Part shown: positions 7,723-16,301 of the stretch, piece by piece
Numbering within the stretch: the first letter of the stretch is position 1
How the letters are laid out: every line of letters starts with the position of its first letter
DNA from: Ktedonosporobacter rubrisoli
GTDB taxonomy: Bacteria > Chloroflexota > Ktedonobacteria > Ktedonobacterales > Ktedonobacteraceae
DNA: 64,000 nt
Direction: 5' to 3'
Assembly (NCBI RefSeq): GCF_004208415.1
Contig: NZ_CP035758.1
Coordinates: 8,370,001 to 8,434,000 of the forward strand
Position numbers and translations under genes: made by a program
Notes under the pieces: generated by a model
Seen by the model: only the letters and a program-made list of their open reading frames with translations
The model's database searches: none
Told to the model about the DNA's origin: nothing

Positions 7723-8889
7723 CTACCCGCGCCACACTTGCTTAATATTCAAGCTATCAGCTATGTTCTCCAAAGGGTTGCCTGTCACGAGCAACAGATC
7801 AGCTAAGAACCCTTTGTGTATCCGGCCTCTGTCTTGAAGTTGAAAGACTGCTGCGGGTACGGAAGTAGCGGCACGCAGTGCTTCAATTGGCGTCAGACCA
7901 GCTTGCACGAGAAGTGCTAACTCCCGGTGCAGACTTGCTCCGTGAGCCACACCCAGTGTGCCTGCATCACTGCCTGCAAGCACTTTGATGCCAGCATCAT
8001 GTAGAGCCTTCACGGCGTACATGGATGGCTCAAGTGCAAGCGTTCCATGATACTGTGGCCACGCCATCTTCACCATCTGCTGAGACGGGGGATTCAGCTT
8101 CTCCATGAGCTGATGCTCTGAGAGCATCCGAGCTGTCCCGGTGGTACCGCAAATGGCTTCCAGCGCTGCAAGCGTCGACATAATAAAGACTGCAGCTTTT
8201 ACGATGGTTTCGAGCAGGTCATCCTCTAGCTCACCGTCGATAAAGCAATGAGCAAGCCCATCCACACCGGCTTGCAGCGCTCGGCGGATGGCTCTTTGCG
8301 AATCTGTGTGTGCAATAGCCAGAAGGCCATGCTCATGGGCTGCGCGGACGAGGGCAGCCAGGGTGGCGTCATCGAGTGTCGGGTGGCTTCCGTAGCCCAA
8401 AGCATCGCCGCCATCGATGATCAATTTAAGATAATCCGAGCCTTCGGCAACGCGATCCCTCACGAATTGCTCTGCTTCTTCTGGAGCGGAAATGGTTGGA
8501 AAAGGCGGGTAGAAGCCTTGCGCTACTAAGCCTGTCGGATGCCCACCCGGGGCGGTGGCCCCCGTTCCGGCAAAGCGCAGATCGGCCATAGTCTTGTTCG
8601 TCCGGGCTGCGGCTTTCAGGGTTTTCGCGAGCCTGGGATTTGAAAACATGTCAAGTTCGGTGGTGACGCCAAATTGGAAGGCTTGCTCTAGCATCTCTGG
8701 AAAGATATGGGTATGCGCGTCAATCAAGCCTGGCAATAAGGTGCAACCGGTGCCGTCAATCACTTCCGTGACCTCTGGAGCAGATGTGCCAATGGCCATG
8801 ATTTTGCCATTCTGCACTGTGACGCTCTGGGCTGGATGGTTTTCTCTCCCATCGAATACTTTTGTATTCGAGATCATGAACGTTTTCAT
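7723..8889 (-). CDS. Metal-dependent amidohydrolase (imidazolonepropionase/prolidase-like)
   Basis: About 388-residue member of the amidohydrolase superfamily (TIM barrel, mono- or binuclear metal site). Visible are an N-terminal beta-sandwich strand region, the first metal motif GLIDAHTH (residues 54-61), a Lys-containing YLKLIIDGG strand (possible carboxylated or bridging Lys), LLAIAHTDSQ, the second His region GVDGLAHC, and the last metal Asp in LAGSDAGT. The C-terminal beta-sandwich returns in KGFLADLLLVTGNPLENI. Substrate unknown; relatives include Xaa-Pro dipeptidases and aryldialkylphosphatase-like enzymes. ATG 8889 is preferred over an upstream start at 8949 because the longer form adds residues lying in the disrupted transporter remnant, and a purine-rich AAGAGAGA precedes 8889. 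Confidence 0.88.
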   Translation of the reverse strand: MKTFMISNTKVFDGRENHPAQSVTVQNGKIMAIGTSAPEVTEVIDGTGCTLLPGLIDAHTHIFPEMLEQAFQFGVTTELDMFSNPRLAKTLKAAARTNKTMADLRFAGTGATAPGGHPTGLVAQGFYPPFPTISAPEEAEQFVRDRVAEGSDYLKLIIDGGDALGYGSHPTLDDATLAALVRAAHEHGLLAIAHTDSQRAIRRALQAGVDGLAHCFIDGELEDDLLETIVKAAVFIMSTLAALEAICGTTGTARMLSEHQLMEKLNPPSQQMVKMAWPQYHGTLALEPSMYAVKALHDAGIKVLAGSDAGTLGVAHGASLHRELALLVQAGLTPIEALRAATSVPAAVFQLQDRGRIHKGFLADLLLVTGNPLENIADSLNIKQVWRG

Positions 8890-8986
8890 AAGAAATCTCT
8901 CTTCATCTTTTAGTAAAGTTCTTTTCCTTACCCTCCGACCACATTCCAATCTGTTTCCCTTTTTCCTGGTCTACCATCGTCAGCTA

Positions 8987-9141
8987 TTGTGAGTGTTCAT
9001 TACTTACGTAGCCGATCTTTTTGCGTACGCGCCCGGCCTCGCACCTTCTGCGACCTGTAGATTGACACCGCTTACGGCCTCAAGCCTGCCTCTGCGCGTC
9101 TTAAAGCTTTTGCGCAATTCCTGCGTTTCTACTATGGTCAT
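8987..9141 (-). pseudogene. N-terminal remnant of a drug-type ABC ATPase
   Basis: A short frame starting at ATG 9141 with a strong GGGAGGT Shine-Dalgarno (9154-9148) encodes a clear ABC ATPase N terminus (ELRKSFKTRRGRLEAVSGV, then NLQVAEG). It leaves the family exactly where the Walker A loop should begin and stops at 9004. In another frame, 9028 downward encodes VRKKIGYVS, the segment normally found about 40 residues after Walker A, before ending near 8987. A deletion of the Walker A region plus a frameshift therefore inactivated the gene; the rest is absent and the amidohydrolase gene follows. Confidence 0.75.
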
Positions 9142-9162
9142 ATCTTTACCTCCCTGTATTTG

Positions 9163-9208
9163 CATATACGTATACGTGCAATATAATATAGGTATACGTA
9201 TATGTCAA
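9163..9208 (-). promoter_or_regulatory. Promoter overlapped by a 13-bp-arm palindrome
   Basis: Minus-strand TTGACA (9208-9203), 17-nt spacer and TATATT (9185-9180) form a near-consensus promoter for the broken ABC ATPase and the amidohydrolase. A perfect inverted repeat, CATATACGTATAC (9163-9175) and GTATACGTATATG (9192-9204), covers the spacer and the expected start point, as for a repressor operator. Confidence 0.7.
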
Positions 9209-9273
9209 TGGGGAAACTTGGGCAAAATGCCTTCTTTTCAGGCGTAAGACAAATTTTTAAATAACCTTAAATG

Positions 9274-9303
9274 ATTTGTATACAAATTTGAGTAAATTGT
9301 CAA
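9274..9303 (-). promoter_or_regulatory. Second minus-strand promoter with a 14-bp palindrome
   Basis: TTGACA (9303-9298), 17-nt spacer and TACAAA (9280-9275) on the minus strand. The perfect palindrome ATTTGTATACAAAT (9274-9287) overlaps the -10. It lies about 90 bp above the promoter at 9163-9208 and points the same way. Confidence 0.5.
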
Positions 9304-9384
9304 GGGGATGGCGCAAGTTGCGCCAGGAAGCTAAACTCTTTAGATAAATTTGTTCTTGTTAATCATAAGCCCGAAGCGGCTTGC

Positions 9385-10035
9385 TTAGCGTGAGACTTCT
9401 GCTGTGGGCGCTGAATGTTTGACAGCCGTCAGGCAATAGTGCTGATGGCGATCAAGGTGGATATCAAGGATGGAAAAGGCTTTGAATAAAGTACGCAGTT
9501 CCTCGGGCGTGAAATAGTGATGGGGCAAACCCGCCTCAATCCCATCGAGGGGAATGTACGTGCCTGGCTCAATTTGCGCAAATTGTGTGCCCTGATTCTG
9601 TAGCTGTGGGACTGTCACGAAAATGTGGCCACCGACTTTGAGGATACGAGCCATCTCATCAATCAGAGCTGCAATCTGAGCCAGGCGCGCATGATGGATT
9701 ACCTGCACAGAGAGGATCGCATCGAAAAAAGCATCAGGGAACGGCAAGGCATCGAAGATATCGCTCTGCACAAGATGGGCCGTCAAGCCTGCCTCTTCCA
9801 GGCGCTGCCGCGTTATCGCCAGCCCGGCTGGTGCGCTATCAATGCCATACATATCAAAGCCGCGTTCCCCGAAGTAGAGAACATGGCGTCCGCTGCCACA
9901 TCCAAGATCGAGCAGAGTATGGGCATTGCCCTGGCTGATCTGCTCAGCCAACTGCGGCATATCTTCGTGGGGCTCAACGAAGACCAATCCCTGGCTGGCA
10001 AAGATCGCATTCCAGGGCGTTGAATGATTTGGCAT
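9385..10035 (-). CDS. Class I SAM-dependent methyltransferase
   Basis: 216 residues with a Rossmann methyltransferase core: motif I LLDLGCGSGRHVLYF (about 40-54), the acidic strand end MYGIDSA, motif II/III LVQSDIFDALPFPDAFFDAI and the post-motif ILKVGGHIFVTVP. The substrate cannot be deduced; the fold resembles small-molecule (UbiE/Tam-like) methyltransferases. ATG 10035 has GGAG 6 nt upstream. It is a stand-alone gene between the disrupted exporter and the PadR gene. Confidence 0.87.
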   Translation of the reverse strand: MPNHSTPWNAIFASQGLVFVEPHEDMPQLAEQISQGNAHTLLDLGCGSGRHVLYFGERGFDMYGIDSAPAGLAITRQRLEEAGLTAHLVQSDIFDALPFPDAFFDAILSVQVIHHARLAQIAALIDEMARILKVGGHIFVTVPQLQNQGTQFAQIEPGTYIPLDGIEAGLPHHYFTPEELRTLFKAFSILDIHLDRHQHYCLTAVKHSAPTAEVSR

Positions 10036-10190
10036 CTTTTCTCCTCTACCAATTTTGTGAGCTTATTATGCACACATATGCGCTGACTAAGGCATAGGCC
10101 CGCGCGTATTGCAAAATGATCTCAATATAACACTATTGCGCAGCGCTTCCCTGAAACTGCAGGCGAGAGAAGAGGGAATGATGGAAAGAA

Positions 10191-10748
10191 TTAGGGGAGC
10201 TCGCCGCGCTCAACTTTCTCCAGCGTTTGCTCGATCCAGCGCAGCTCGGTCTCGACATGCGCAGCCATCAGGCCTAGATTCTCCAGCACGAAGCGTCCCA
10301 CCTCGGGATAGCCTTCCTTGAGCGTGATGAAATAGCGCAGCGAGCGCAGATTGGCCCGCGTGAGATCGGCGCGATTGCGTAAGGCCAGCAAGAGCTCATC
10401 GCGCGGCAGCATATCCATATACATCAAGGCGATCTGAAAGGGATCGACGGAAGTCTTATTTTCCCACCAGTACTCGCGCAAGAGCCGCGCGAACTCGGTC
10501 TGGCCCGCCGGCGTAATCGTATATTCTATGCGGGCCGTGGGTTTGCTGCGTGGCTCCTCGCTCGGGCTGGTTTGTTGAACCAGGCCCTCCTGAGCCATTT
10601 TGTTGAGCGCTGAATAGATCGAGCCGTAAGCGATATTGGCCCACTGATTGGCGCTCCATAGCTCAAGCTCGCGGCGTATTTCGTAGCCATGAATAGGGCG
10701 TTGCTGGCGCTGGAGGACACCAAGGATAAGTAAGCGGATAGCAGACAT
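10191..10748 (-). CDS. PadR-family transcriptional regulator
   Basis: 185 residues. The N-terminal winged helix (1-95) carries the PadR hallmarks ILGVLQRQQRPIHGYEIRRE, SANQWANIAYGSIYSALNKM, and the RIEYTITPAGQTEF wing. The C-terminal half is a Vir-type helical region for dimerisation. PadR proteins usually repress efflux or detoxification genes. The nearest plausible targets are the palindromic promoters at 9163-9303 in front of the disrupted exporter, or its own promoter; this link is an inference from proximity. Confidence 0.9.
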   Translation of the reverse strand: MSAIRLLILGVLQRQQRPIHGYEIRRELELWSANQWANIAYGSIYSALNKMAQEGLVQQTSPSEEPRSKPTARIEYTITPAGQTEFARLLREYWWENKTSVDPFQIALMYMDMLPRDELLLALRNRADLTRANLRSLRYFITLKEGYPEVGRFVLENLGLMAAHVETELRWIEQTLEKVERGELP

Positions 10749-10893
10749 GTTCTCAATAAAGCTCCTTGGCCAACATCATAACAGAGCCGAAGCCAGGCGA
10801 CAAGAGTGTATACTCCCCTTGTTCCCAGAGGCTTAAAGTCCTTCCTCAGGCCGACCCCATAGGGATTTTTGGGACATGCCGCAAACTAGCAAA

Positions 10894-10923
10894 TTGCCCT
10901 CGATACAGCAATATCGAGGGCAA
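10894..10923 (-). terminator. Terminator of the pdh-macro operon
   Basis: Perfect 11-bp stem TTGCCCTCGAT (10894-10904) and ATCGAGGGCAA (10913-10923) with an 8-nt loop. It ends 9 bp beyond the stop of the macro-domain gene and is followed on the minus strand by TTTGCTAGTTTG. Confidence 0.7.
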
Positions 10924-10931
10924 GGCCAGGG

Positions 10932-11459
10932 CTAAAGTTGTTGCAGCGCCCGCTCGAAGGCCTCGTAGGCCGAGCTGCCAAACAGCACAAACATGACTTG
11001 CTGCAGGCTGGTTGGTTTCTCAATGTGCTCGATCACCGTCTTGAGCGCGATAGGCGCTGCCAGGTCCAAAGGATAGCCATAAGCGCCGGTGCTCAGCGAC
11101 GGGAAGGCGATACTTTTGATCTTGTGTTGCTCGGCCAGATCAAGACAGGCCTGATAGGCACCGGCCAGCAGGCGCGGATCAGCAGGGTTCTGCCGATAGA
11201 TCGGGCCCACGGCGTGATAGACGTAGCGGGCTTTTAGCTTCCCGGCTCCGGTCGCTACCGCGCTGCCTGTCGGGCAGCCGCCGATTTTGCGGCACTCTTC
11301 CATAATGCTGGGACCGCCGGCGCGATGGATGGCGCCATCCACGCCACCACCGCCCGCGAGCGCTGCATTGGCGGCATTCACGATAGCGTCTACCTCGACA
11401 TCGACAATGTTGCCGCGCAGCAAAGCCAGCGTCACACCGTTGATTGTGCGTGTGGACAT
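10932..11459 (-). CDS. Macro-domain protein (ADP-ribose/O-acetyl-ADP-ribose binding)
   Basis: About 175-residue stand-alone macro domain. Features are VDAIVNAANAALAGGGGVDG (binding Asn and glycine-rich loop, about 22-45), ARYVYHAVGP, and the second ligand loop SIAFPSLSTGAYGYPLDLAA. Such proteins bind ADP-ribose and many remove ADP-ribose from proteins or deacetylate O-acetyl-ADP-ribose. ATG 11459 is favoured by GGAGG 5 nt upstream; ATG 11471 in the same frame is possible. It starts 16-28 nt after the pdhC stop and lies before the operon terminator, so it is co-transcribed with pyruvate dehydrogenase. Confidence 0.9.
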   Translation of the reverse strand: MSTRTINGVTLALLRGNIVDVEVDAIVNAANAALAGGGGVDGAIHRAGGPSIMEECRKIGGCPTGSAVATGAGKLKARYVYHAVGPIYRQNPADPRLLAGAYQACLDLAEQHKIKSIAFPSLSTGAYGYPLDLAAPIALKTVIEHIEKPTSLQQVMFVLFGSSAYEAFERALQQL

Positions 11460-11487
11460 AAATGCCTCCATCTTGACGAGCTCCTGC

Positions 11488-12813
11488 CTAGAGGAGAAGG
11501 CCGAATGGCTCTTCCAACAAGCGTTTGACTTCCTGCAGGAAGCGGGCAGCCGTTGCGCCGTCGATCGCGCGATGATCAGAAGAGAGCGTCACCTTCATAC
11601 GCTCGCGCACGACGATCTCTCCCTCGACGACAACCGGCGTGGGCGTAATCGAGCCAACGGCAAGAATCGCCGATTCGGGCGGATTGATCACGGCTGTAAA
11701 GCTATCGACATCGAACATACCAAGATTGCTTACCGTAAAGGTCCCGCCGCTGAAATCCTCGGGGCGCAGTTTGCCGCCCCGGGCCAGGCTGGCCAGGCGT
11801 TGCGTCTCGCGCGCCAGCTCAAGAACCGTATATTTGTCGGCGTTGCGCACGACAGGCACGATCAAGCCCTGTTCCAGGGCTACCGCGACGCCAACGTGCA
11901 CATGTTTCTTCTGCAGCAGGCGATCCTCGGCAAAAGAGACGTTCATCTGTGGCATGCGCCTCAAGGTCAGCGCGACAGCCTTGACGATCAGATCGTTATA
12001 GCTGATCTTGAGCGGCGACGGATCTTTGGCCGCATACTCATTGATCTGCTTGCGCAGCTGGCCAAGCTTGCCTGTATCTATGACGCTCGTCACATAGAAG
12101 TGCGGGGCAGTCTGCATGCTCTGGCTCAGGCGGCGTGCAATGGTGCGGCGCATGGCCGTCAGCGGAATCTCGACGAACTCATCGGCCTCCTGACCAGTGA
12201 GGACAGGGGCAAGCGGCTCCTCGGATCTGGGCTCAACATAGGTCTCAAAGAGCGGCAAGCTGACTGCCGGCTGCAGGCTTGGTGCTGTCTGCTGCTGGGC
12301 AGCAATCGCGGCCTCTACATCCATCTTAATGATGCGCCCATTGGGTCCGCTGCCGCGCAATTGCTTATAGTCCAGGCGATGTTCCTCGGCCAGGCGGCGC
12401 GCGATAGGCGAGATAAAGATGCGCCCACGCTCAGGCTCCGTGCTGCGGCTCACCGTCGTTGCTGGTGCTGCCTGCGTGGCAAGCTGAGCCTGCACAGCCG
12501 GGGCTGTACCGTTGCCTGTGGCTTGGTGGGTTCCGTTGGCCTGCGCGGTCCCCGTAGCCTCGGCGGGCAAGGGCTCGTCGGCGCTGCCCACATAAGCGAT
12601 GGGCGCTCCGATTGGTGCTGCCGAACCGGCGGGCACAATGATCTTGCGCAAAACGCCGCTCACAAACGACTCAATCTCGATATTGACCTTATCGGTCTCA
12701 ACCTCGGCGATGGGCTCGCCCTTCTTGATTGTATCGCCCTCTTGCTTGAACCAGTTGAGGATCTTACCTTCTTCCATGGTATCGCCCATTTTGGGCATTT
12801 CTACAGTCTTCAT
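11488..12813 (-). CDS. pdhC: Dihydrolipoamide acyltransferase (E2) of pyruvate dehydrogenase
   Basis: 441-residue core of the 2-oxo acid dehydrogenase complex, transferring the acyl group from lipoate to CoA. It has one N-terminal lipoyl domain (1-80) with lipoylated Lys in ETDKVNIEIESF, an Ala/Thr/Pro-rich linker, a peripheral-subunit-binding domain (about 135-170: ISPIARRLAEEHRLDYKQLR), a second linker, and the catalytic domain with the HxxxDG motif DHRAIDGATAARFL near the C terminus. It is 6 nt from the E1 beta gene in the operon. No E3 (dihydrolipoamide dehydrogenase) gene is present nearby. Branched-chain substrates cannot be excluded. Confidence 0.93.
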   Translation of the reverse strand: MKTVEMPKMGDTMEEGKILNWFKQEGDTIKKGEPIAEVETDKVNIEIESFVSGVLRKIIVPAGSAAPIGAPIAYVGSADEPLPAEATGTAQANGTHQATGNGTAPAVQAQLATQAAPATTVSRSTEPERGRIFISPIARRLAEEHRLDYKQLRGSGPNGRIIKMDVEAAIAAQQQTAPSLQPAVSLPLFETYVEPRSEEPLAPVLTGQEADEFVEIPLTAMRRTIARRLSQSMQTAPHFYVTSVIDTGKLGQLRKQINEYAAKDPSPLKISYNDLIVKAVALTLRRMPQMNVSFAEDRLLQKKHVHVGVAVALEQGLIVPVVRNADKYTVLELARETQRLASLARGGKLRPEDFSGGTFTVSNLGMFDVDSFTAVINPPESAILAVGSITPTPVVVEGEIVVRERMKVTLSSDHRAIDGATAARFLQEVKRLLEEPFGLLL

Positions 12814-12819
12814 ATGCTG

Positions 12820-13818
12820 CTAAATCCTCGCCAGGGCGGCAGGGACGATAGCCTTGGCCGCATGAATAATCTCGTTCTTATCGGGCAGGGCCGCGCGCTC
12901 CAGCACCTTAGAGTAGGGCATGGGCACGTCAGCGCCGGCCACATGCTGAATGGGTGCATCAAGATAGTCAAAGGCGTGCTCATAGATCAAGGCTGCAATG
13001 CCCTGGCCCGTGCCAAAGTATTTCCAGCCCTCCTCAGCGATCACCACGCGGTTCGTCTTCTTCACAGAATCGACAAGCAAGTCGATATCAAGGGGTCGGA
13101 TGCTGCGCAGATCGATGACCTCGGCCTCGATTCCCTCTTTGGCCAGATCCTCGGCGGCCTGCATGACGATATGGAGCATACGCGAGAAGGTCACGATCGT
13201 CACATGCTCGCCGGCGCGCTTCACCTCGCCGCGATTGAGCGGGACCGTAAACTCTACGCCCTCATCGGGCACCTCGCCCTTCACATTGTAAAGAAGCTCG
13301 TGCTCGATAAAGAGGATCGGGTCAAGGTCGCGCACAGCAGCTTTGAGCATGCCTTTGGCATCGTAAGGGGTGGCCGGCATCACCACTTTCAGGCCAGGAA
13401 AGTGCGCATAGAGCGATTCCAGGACCTGGGAATGCTGGGCGCCACGCTGAGCGCCACCGCCGCCGGGCGTGCGAATGACCAGCGGAATCTCGGGCTGTCC
13501 GCCAAACATATAGCGGAACTTGGCAGCGCTATTGAGGATGAGATCGCTCGCCAGCAAGCTGAAGTTGATAGTCATGATTTCGAGGATGGGGCGCAGACCG
13601 TTTAAGGCCGCCCCGATCGCCGCGCCGGTAATCACCTCTTCGGCCAGCGGAGTATCGCGCACGCGCTTCTCGCCAAACTCGTCAATCAAGCCTTTGGTCA
13701 CGGCATAGGTGCCGCCATAGCCGGCGATATCTTCGCCAAGGATAAATACGCGCTCGTCGCGCTGCATCTCTTCGCGGATAGCTTCCCGCAGCGCGTCACG
13801 ATACGTCAGTGTTCGCAT
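12820..13818 (-). CDS. pdhB: Pyruvate dehydrogenase E1 component, beta subunit
   Basis: 332-residue beta subunit of the heterotetrameric thiamine-diphosphate-dependent 2-oxo acid dehydrogenase E1. Recognisable stretches are LREAIREEMQRDERVFILGE (N terminus; the Glu that activates ThDP lies in this domain), RVRDTPLAEEVITGAAIGAA, GGGAQRGAQHSQVLESLYAH and the transketolase C-terminal domain with DLRSIRPLDIDLL and EEGWKYFGTG. Five-nt gap from the alpha subunit gene, so translation is coupled. Confidence 0.93.
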   Translation of the reverse strand: MRTLTYRDALREAIREEMQRDERVFILGEDIAGYGGTYAVTKGLIDEFGEKRVRDTPLAEEVITGAAIGAALNGLRPILEIMTINFSLLASDLILNSAAKFRYMFGGQPEIPLVIRTPGGGGAQRGAQHSQVLESLYAHFPGLKVVMPATPYDAKGMLKAAVRDLDPILFIEHELLYNVKGEVPDEGVEFTVPLNRGEVKRAGEHVTIVTFSRMLHIVMQAAEDLAKEGIEAEVIDLRSIRPLDIDLLVDSVKKTNRVVIAEEGWKYFGTGQGIAALIYEHAFDYLDAPIQHVAGADVPMPYSKVLERAALPDKNEIIHAAKAIVPAALARI

Positions 13819-13823
13819 ATATC

Positions 13824-14849
13824 TTATTTCCTCTCGTAGCGGTAGGCGAGGGCTGTGGAGTTATCCGCCATAACATCGGTATAAAGTTCGTCAAGAGAAG
13901 GAAAGGAACTGTTTTCGGCAAACTCAGCGGCCTCTTCGGCCACCTGGATGGCGCGCTCATCGTTAGCATCAAATTCTGCCTGCGTGGCAATGCCATTCTC
14001 CAGCAAGGTCTTCTCAAAGATCGCAATGGGATCGCGAGAGCTGCGCCATTCGCGCTCTTCCTCGCGCGTGCGATAGTAGGCGGGGTCAGTCATAGAGTGA
14101 GCGCGGAAACGATAGGTCTTGGCTTCCAGGAGGGCCGGTCCCTGGCCGCTGCGCGCATGTTCCACCGCGCGCTTTGTGGCCTCGTAGACCGCCAGGATAT
14201 TCATACCATCAACCTGTTCTCCGCCGATATTATGGGCCGCCGCACGCGGAAGCAGGCTATCGACTGCCCAGGCCTTCTCAACGGCCATGCCCATCGAGTA
14301 CTGGTTGTTTTCACAAATATAGACAACTGGTAGTTTCCAGATCGAGGCAAGATTTAGCGATTCGTGGAATGCGCCCTCATCAACCGCCCCATCGCCAAAG
14401 TAACAGACAATAACTGTGTCCTCTCCGCGATACTGAGCAGCTAATGCTACGCCGGCGGCAATCGGCAGGTGTGCGCCAACGATAGCCTGTCCGCCAAGAA
14501 TCCCTAGTTCATTGCTCCACATATGCATAGAGCCGCCCTTACCCTTGCTGCAGCCGGTAATTTTGCCGAAAAGCTCGGCCATCACCTGACCCGGTTCCAT
14601 ACCTTTGGCAAGCGCGTGTCCATGTTCCCGGTAAGTACACATAATCTTATCGCTTGGGCGTAAGGCCGCGATACTGCCTACCCCAACGGCTTCTTGCCCG
14701 ATATAGAGGTGCATAAAGCCGCCTATTTTGCCGCGAGTATATTCCTCTGCACTTTTTTCTTCAAAACGGCGCAAAAGAGCCATCTTGTAGTGCATTTCTA
14801 CTAATTGAGTTCGTGTTAGTTCTGCTAGCGTAGCATTGCTGATCGCCAT
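13824..14849 (-). CDS. pdhA: Pyruvate dehydrogenase E1 component, alpha subunit
   Basis: 341-residue alpha subunit that decarboxylates pyruvate on thiamine diphosphate. The ThDP motif begins GDGAVDEGAFHESLNLA and ends ENNQYSMG; the conserved loop YRFRAHSMTDPAYYRTREE is also present. First gene of the operon pdhA-pdhB-pdhC-macro. A possible minus-strand -10 (TATAAT near 14960) lies about 100 bp upstream with a poor -35, so the promoter is not firmly placed. The subunit arrangement (alpha/beta E1, E2 with one lipoyl domain) is the Gram-positive/mitochondrial type. Confidence 0.93.
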   Translation of the reverse strand: MAISNATLAELTRTQLVEMHYKMALLRRFEEKSAEEYTRGKIGGFMHLYIGQEAVGVGSIAALRPSDKIMCTYREHGHALAKGMEPGQVMAELFGKITGCSKGKGGSMHMWSNELGILGGQAIVGAHLPIAAGVALAAQYRGEDTVIVCYFGDGAVDEGAFHESLNLASIWKLPVVYICENNQYSMGMAVEKAWAVDSLLPRAAAHNIGGEQVDGMNILAVYEATKRAVEHARSGQGPALLEAKTYRFRAHSMTDPAYYRTREEEREWRSSRDPIAIFEKTLLENGIATQAEFDANDERAIQVAEEAAEFAENSSFPSLDELYTDVMADNSTALAYRYERK

Positions 14850-15872
14850 AGGCCCCCCTTGTGTGGTAACTGCTTGGTATGTATGCCTGATGCTGTGACA
14901 TACTTCATTGTATGTGGTGAGACCTTCAGCTTAACACGCCATTGTGTCTATCTGATTATAGTTTTCCTACCTATTGTACCTTATCGGTAGCTGAGATTGC
15001 TATAGAGAGTGCTGGAGCATGACATTTTGCTTACTGTGGGATGTGGGAATGGCACCCTGAGATGACGTGGCATAGCCCCTGGGAGGGCTTGTACGGGACG
15101 TTTGCTCGGTCTCCGTCTTGCACCTCCAGGGGCCAGGCGATTTCTGGCAGTGAGGGATCTCTCACCATATAAGGTGGCGCGGAGGCCGCCGGCTTCTAGC
15201 CCTGGTGAGGAAACGACACGGGTGTCATCCATCACCTTTTGCGGGGAGCCATTATTTCAGGAAATGGCTCCAAACCCCTCCACGCGGGTTGCCTCTGTGG
15301 GTCAAGCGCGCCTGGCTCAGTTCTCTGCAGGTCTGGCATCCATGAGTCTGGCTTGAACGCTCTCTGCCAGTTTGGTCATAGGCCATAGCGGTCAGCGTTG
15401 GCGCCATGCGCTCTGACTCGCTTGATCCCTCCGAAAACCTTTCCTTCTCTCAATGGAAGAGAAGGGAGCCGGTCAAGTCCGGGCCTGCCATGTGCTGAGG
15501 CGCGTGTCCCAGCGTTTCCAGGCTCCTACCCATAGGGCGTAGGACCTGACTTGTCTTAAAGTAAGCCTTGACTAGTTAGCAAGTGATAACTGCGAATGGA
15601 CTTTGCGCAGAATATGGGTCTGCGACTACCCGCTCTGGCTTAGTTCCACCCGCCTGACGGTGCCGGGGTAGGCTCGCTGGCCTTACCAGGCTCTGCTTAA
15701 GGCGCTAGTTGTAACGCTGCTGAAGACAACTTTCTGCTTCTTGCTAACATTGCCTGCTGATCTTCCTGAGAAGATTCTATTGCTTTCTACTACAGACCGG
15801 GCCAGGAGTGACAAGCGCTCATAGCCCGGTTCTCTGGCCACGCGTTTGCGGCGCGAGGTCTCTGATAACAGA
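14850..15872. other. 1-kb region without a supported gene
   Basis: No convincing protein frame is present between pdhA and the HU gene. The sequence is not low complexity and holds a hairpin at 15443-15465 (CCTTCTCT/AGAGAAGG around CAATGGA) inside a weaker outer pairing CTTGA/TCAAG (15421-15425 with 15473-15477). A structured RNA is possible. I looked for RNase P, tmRNA and SRP RNA landmarks and did not find a match I would defend. Confidence 0.4.
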
Positions 15873-16196
15873 CTACTTCTCTTTGATCACTGCCTCTGAG
15901 AGATCTTTGCCGGGGAAGAAGCGCACGCGCTCTTTGGCGGGCACCTCTATTGGTTTCCTATCGCGTGGATTAACCCCCTTACGAGCTGCACTTTGACGGA
16001 CTTTAAATGAACCAAAGCCCACTAAGCGTACTTCGTCGCCATTCTGAAGCGCTTCCCGAATGCTATCCAGGGTTGCTTCCAGCACTTCAGCGGCCTGTTT
16101 TTGGGATAGTTTAGCTTGTTTGGCAATGCGCCTTGAAAGCTCTTGCCGACCAATTGTAGCAGGTGTAGCGGCTTTTTGGGTTTTTTCTTCAGCCAT
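15873..16196 (-). CDS. hup: HU-family nucleoid DNA-binding protein
   Basis: 107-residue HU protein that bends and compacts DNA as a dimer. After a 13-residue extension the family core begins at GRQELSRRIAKQAKLSQKQA, continues with GDEVRLVGFGSFKVRQSAAR and ends with the signature NPRDRKPIEVPAKERVRFFP, GKDL. AAGGAGGA lies just upstream of ATG 16196. Promoter at 16302-16330 with a leader of about 100 nt. Confidence 0.93.
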   Translation of the reverse strand: MAEEKTQKAATPATIGRQELSRRIAKQAKLSQKQAAEVLEATLDSIREALQNGDEVRLVGFGSFKVRQSAARKGVNPRDRKPIEVPAKERVRFFPGKDLSEAVIKEK

Positions 16197-16301
16197 GGGT
16201 TCAAAATCCTCCTTGCAACAATCAAAACGCGTCGCCTGTAAGGCCCGGTTATGACATTGTTGGGCCTGCGAAGCGGCGTTACATCCTCACTGCCGTTTAG
16301 G

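Noticed and set aside
11287..13605. A 772-codon plus-strand frame opposite pdhC and pdhB
   Set aside because: It is exactly antisense to two well-supported dehydrogenase genes, and its translation is rich in His/Arg/Leu as expected for a shadow of codon-biased genes. No domain is recognisable.
15000..15860. Possible RNase P RNA, tmRNA or SRP RNA
   Set aside because: An AAGTCCGGGC-like string near 15474 recalls RNase P, but the other conserved blocks are missing and the order does not fit. No tag-peptide frame or tRNA-like end was found for tmRNA.
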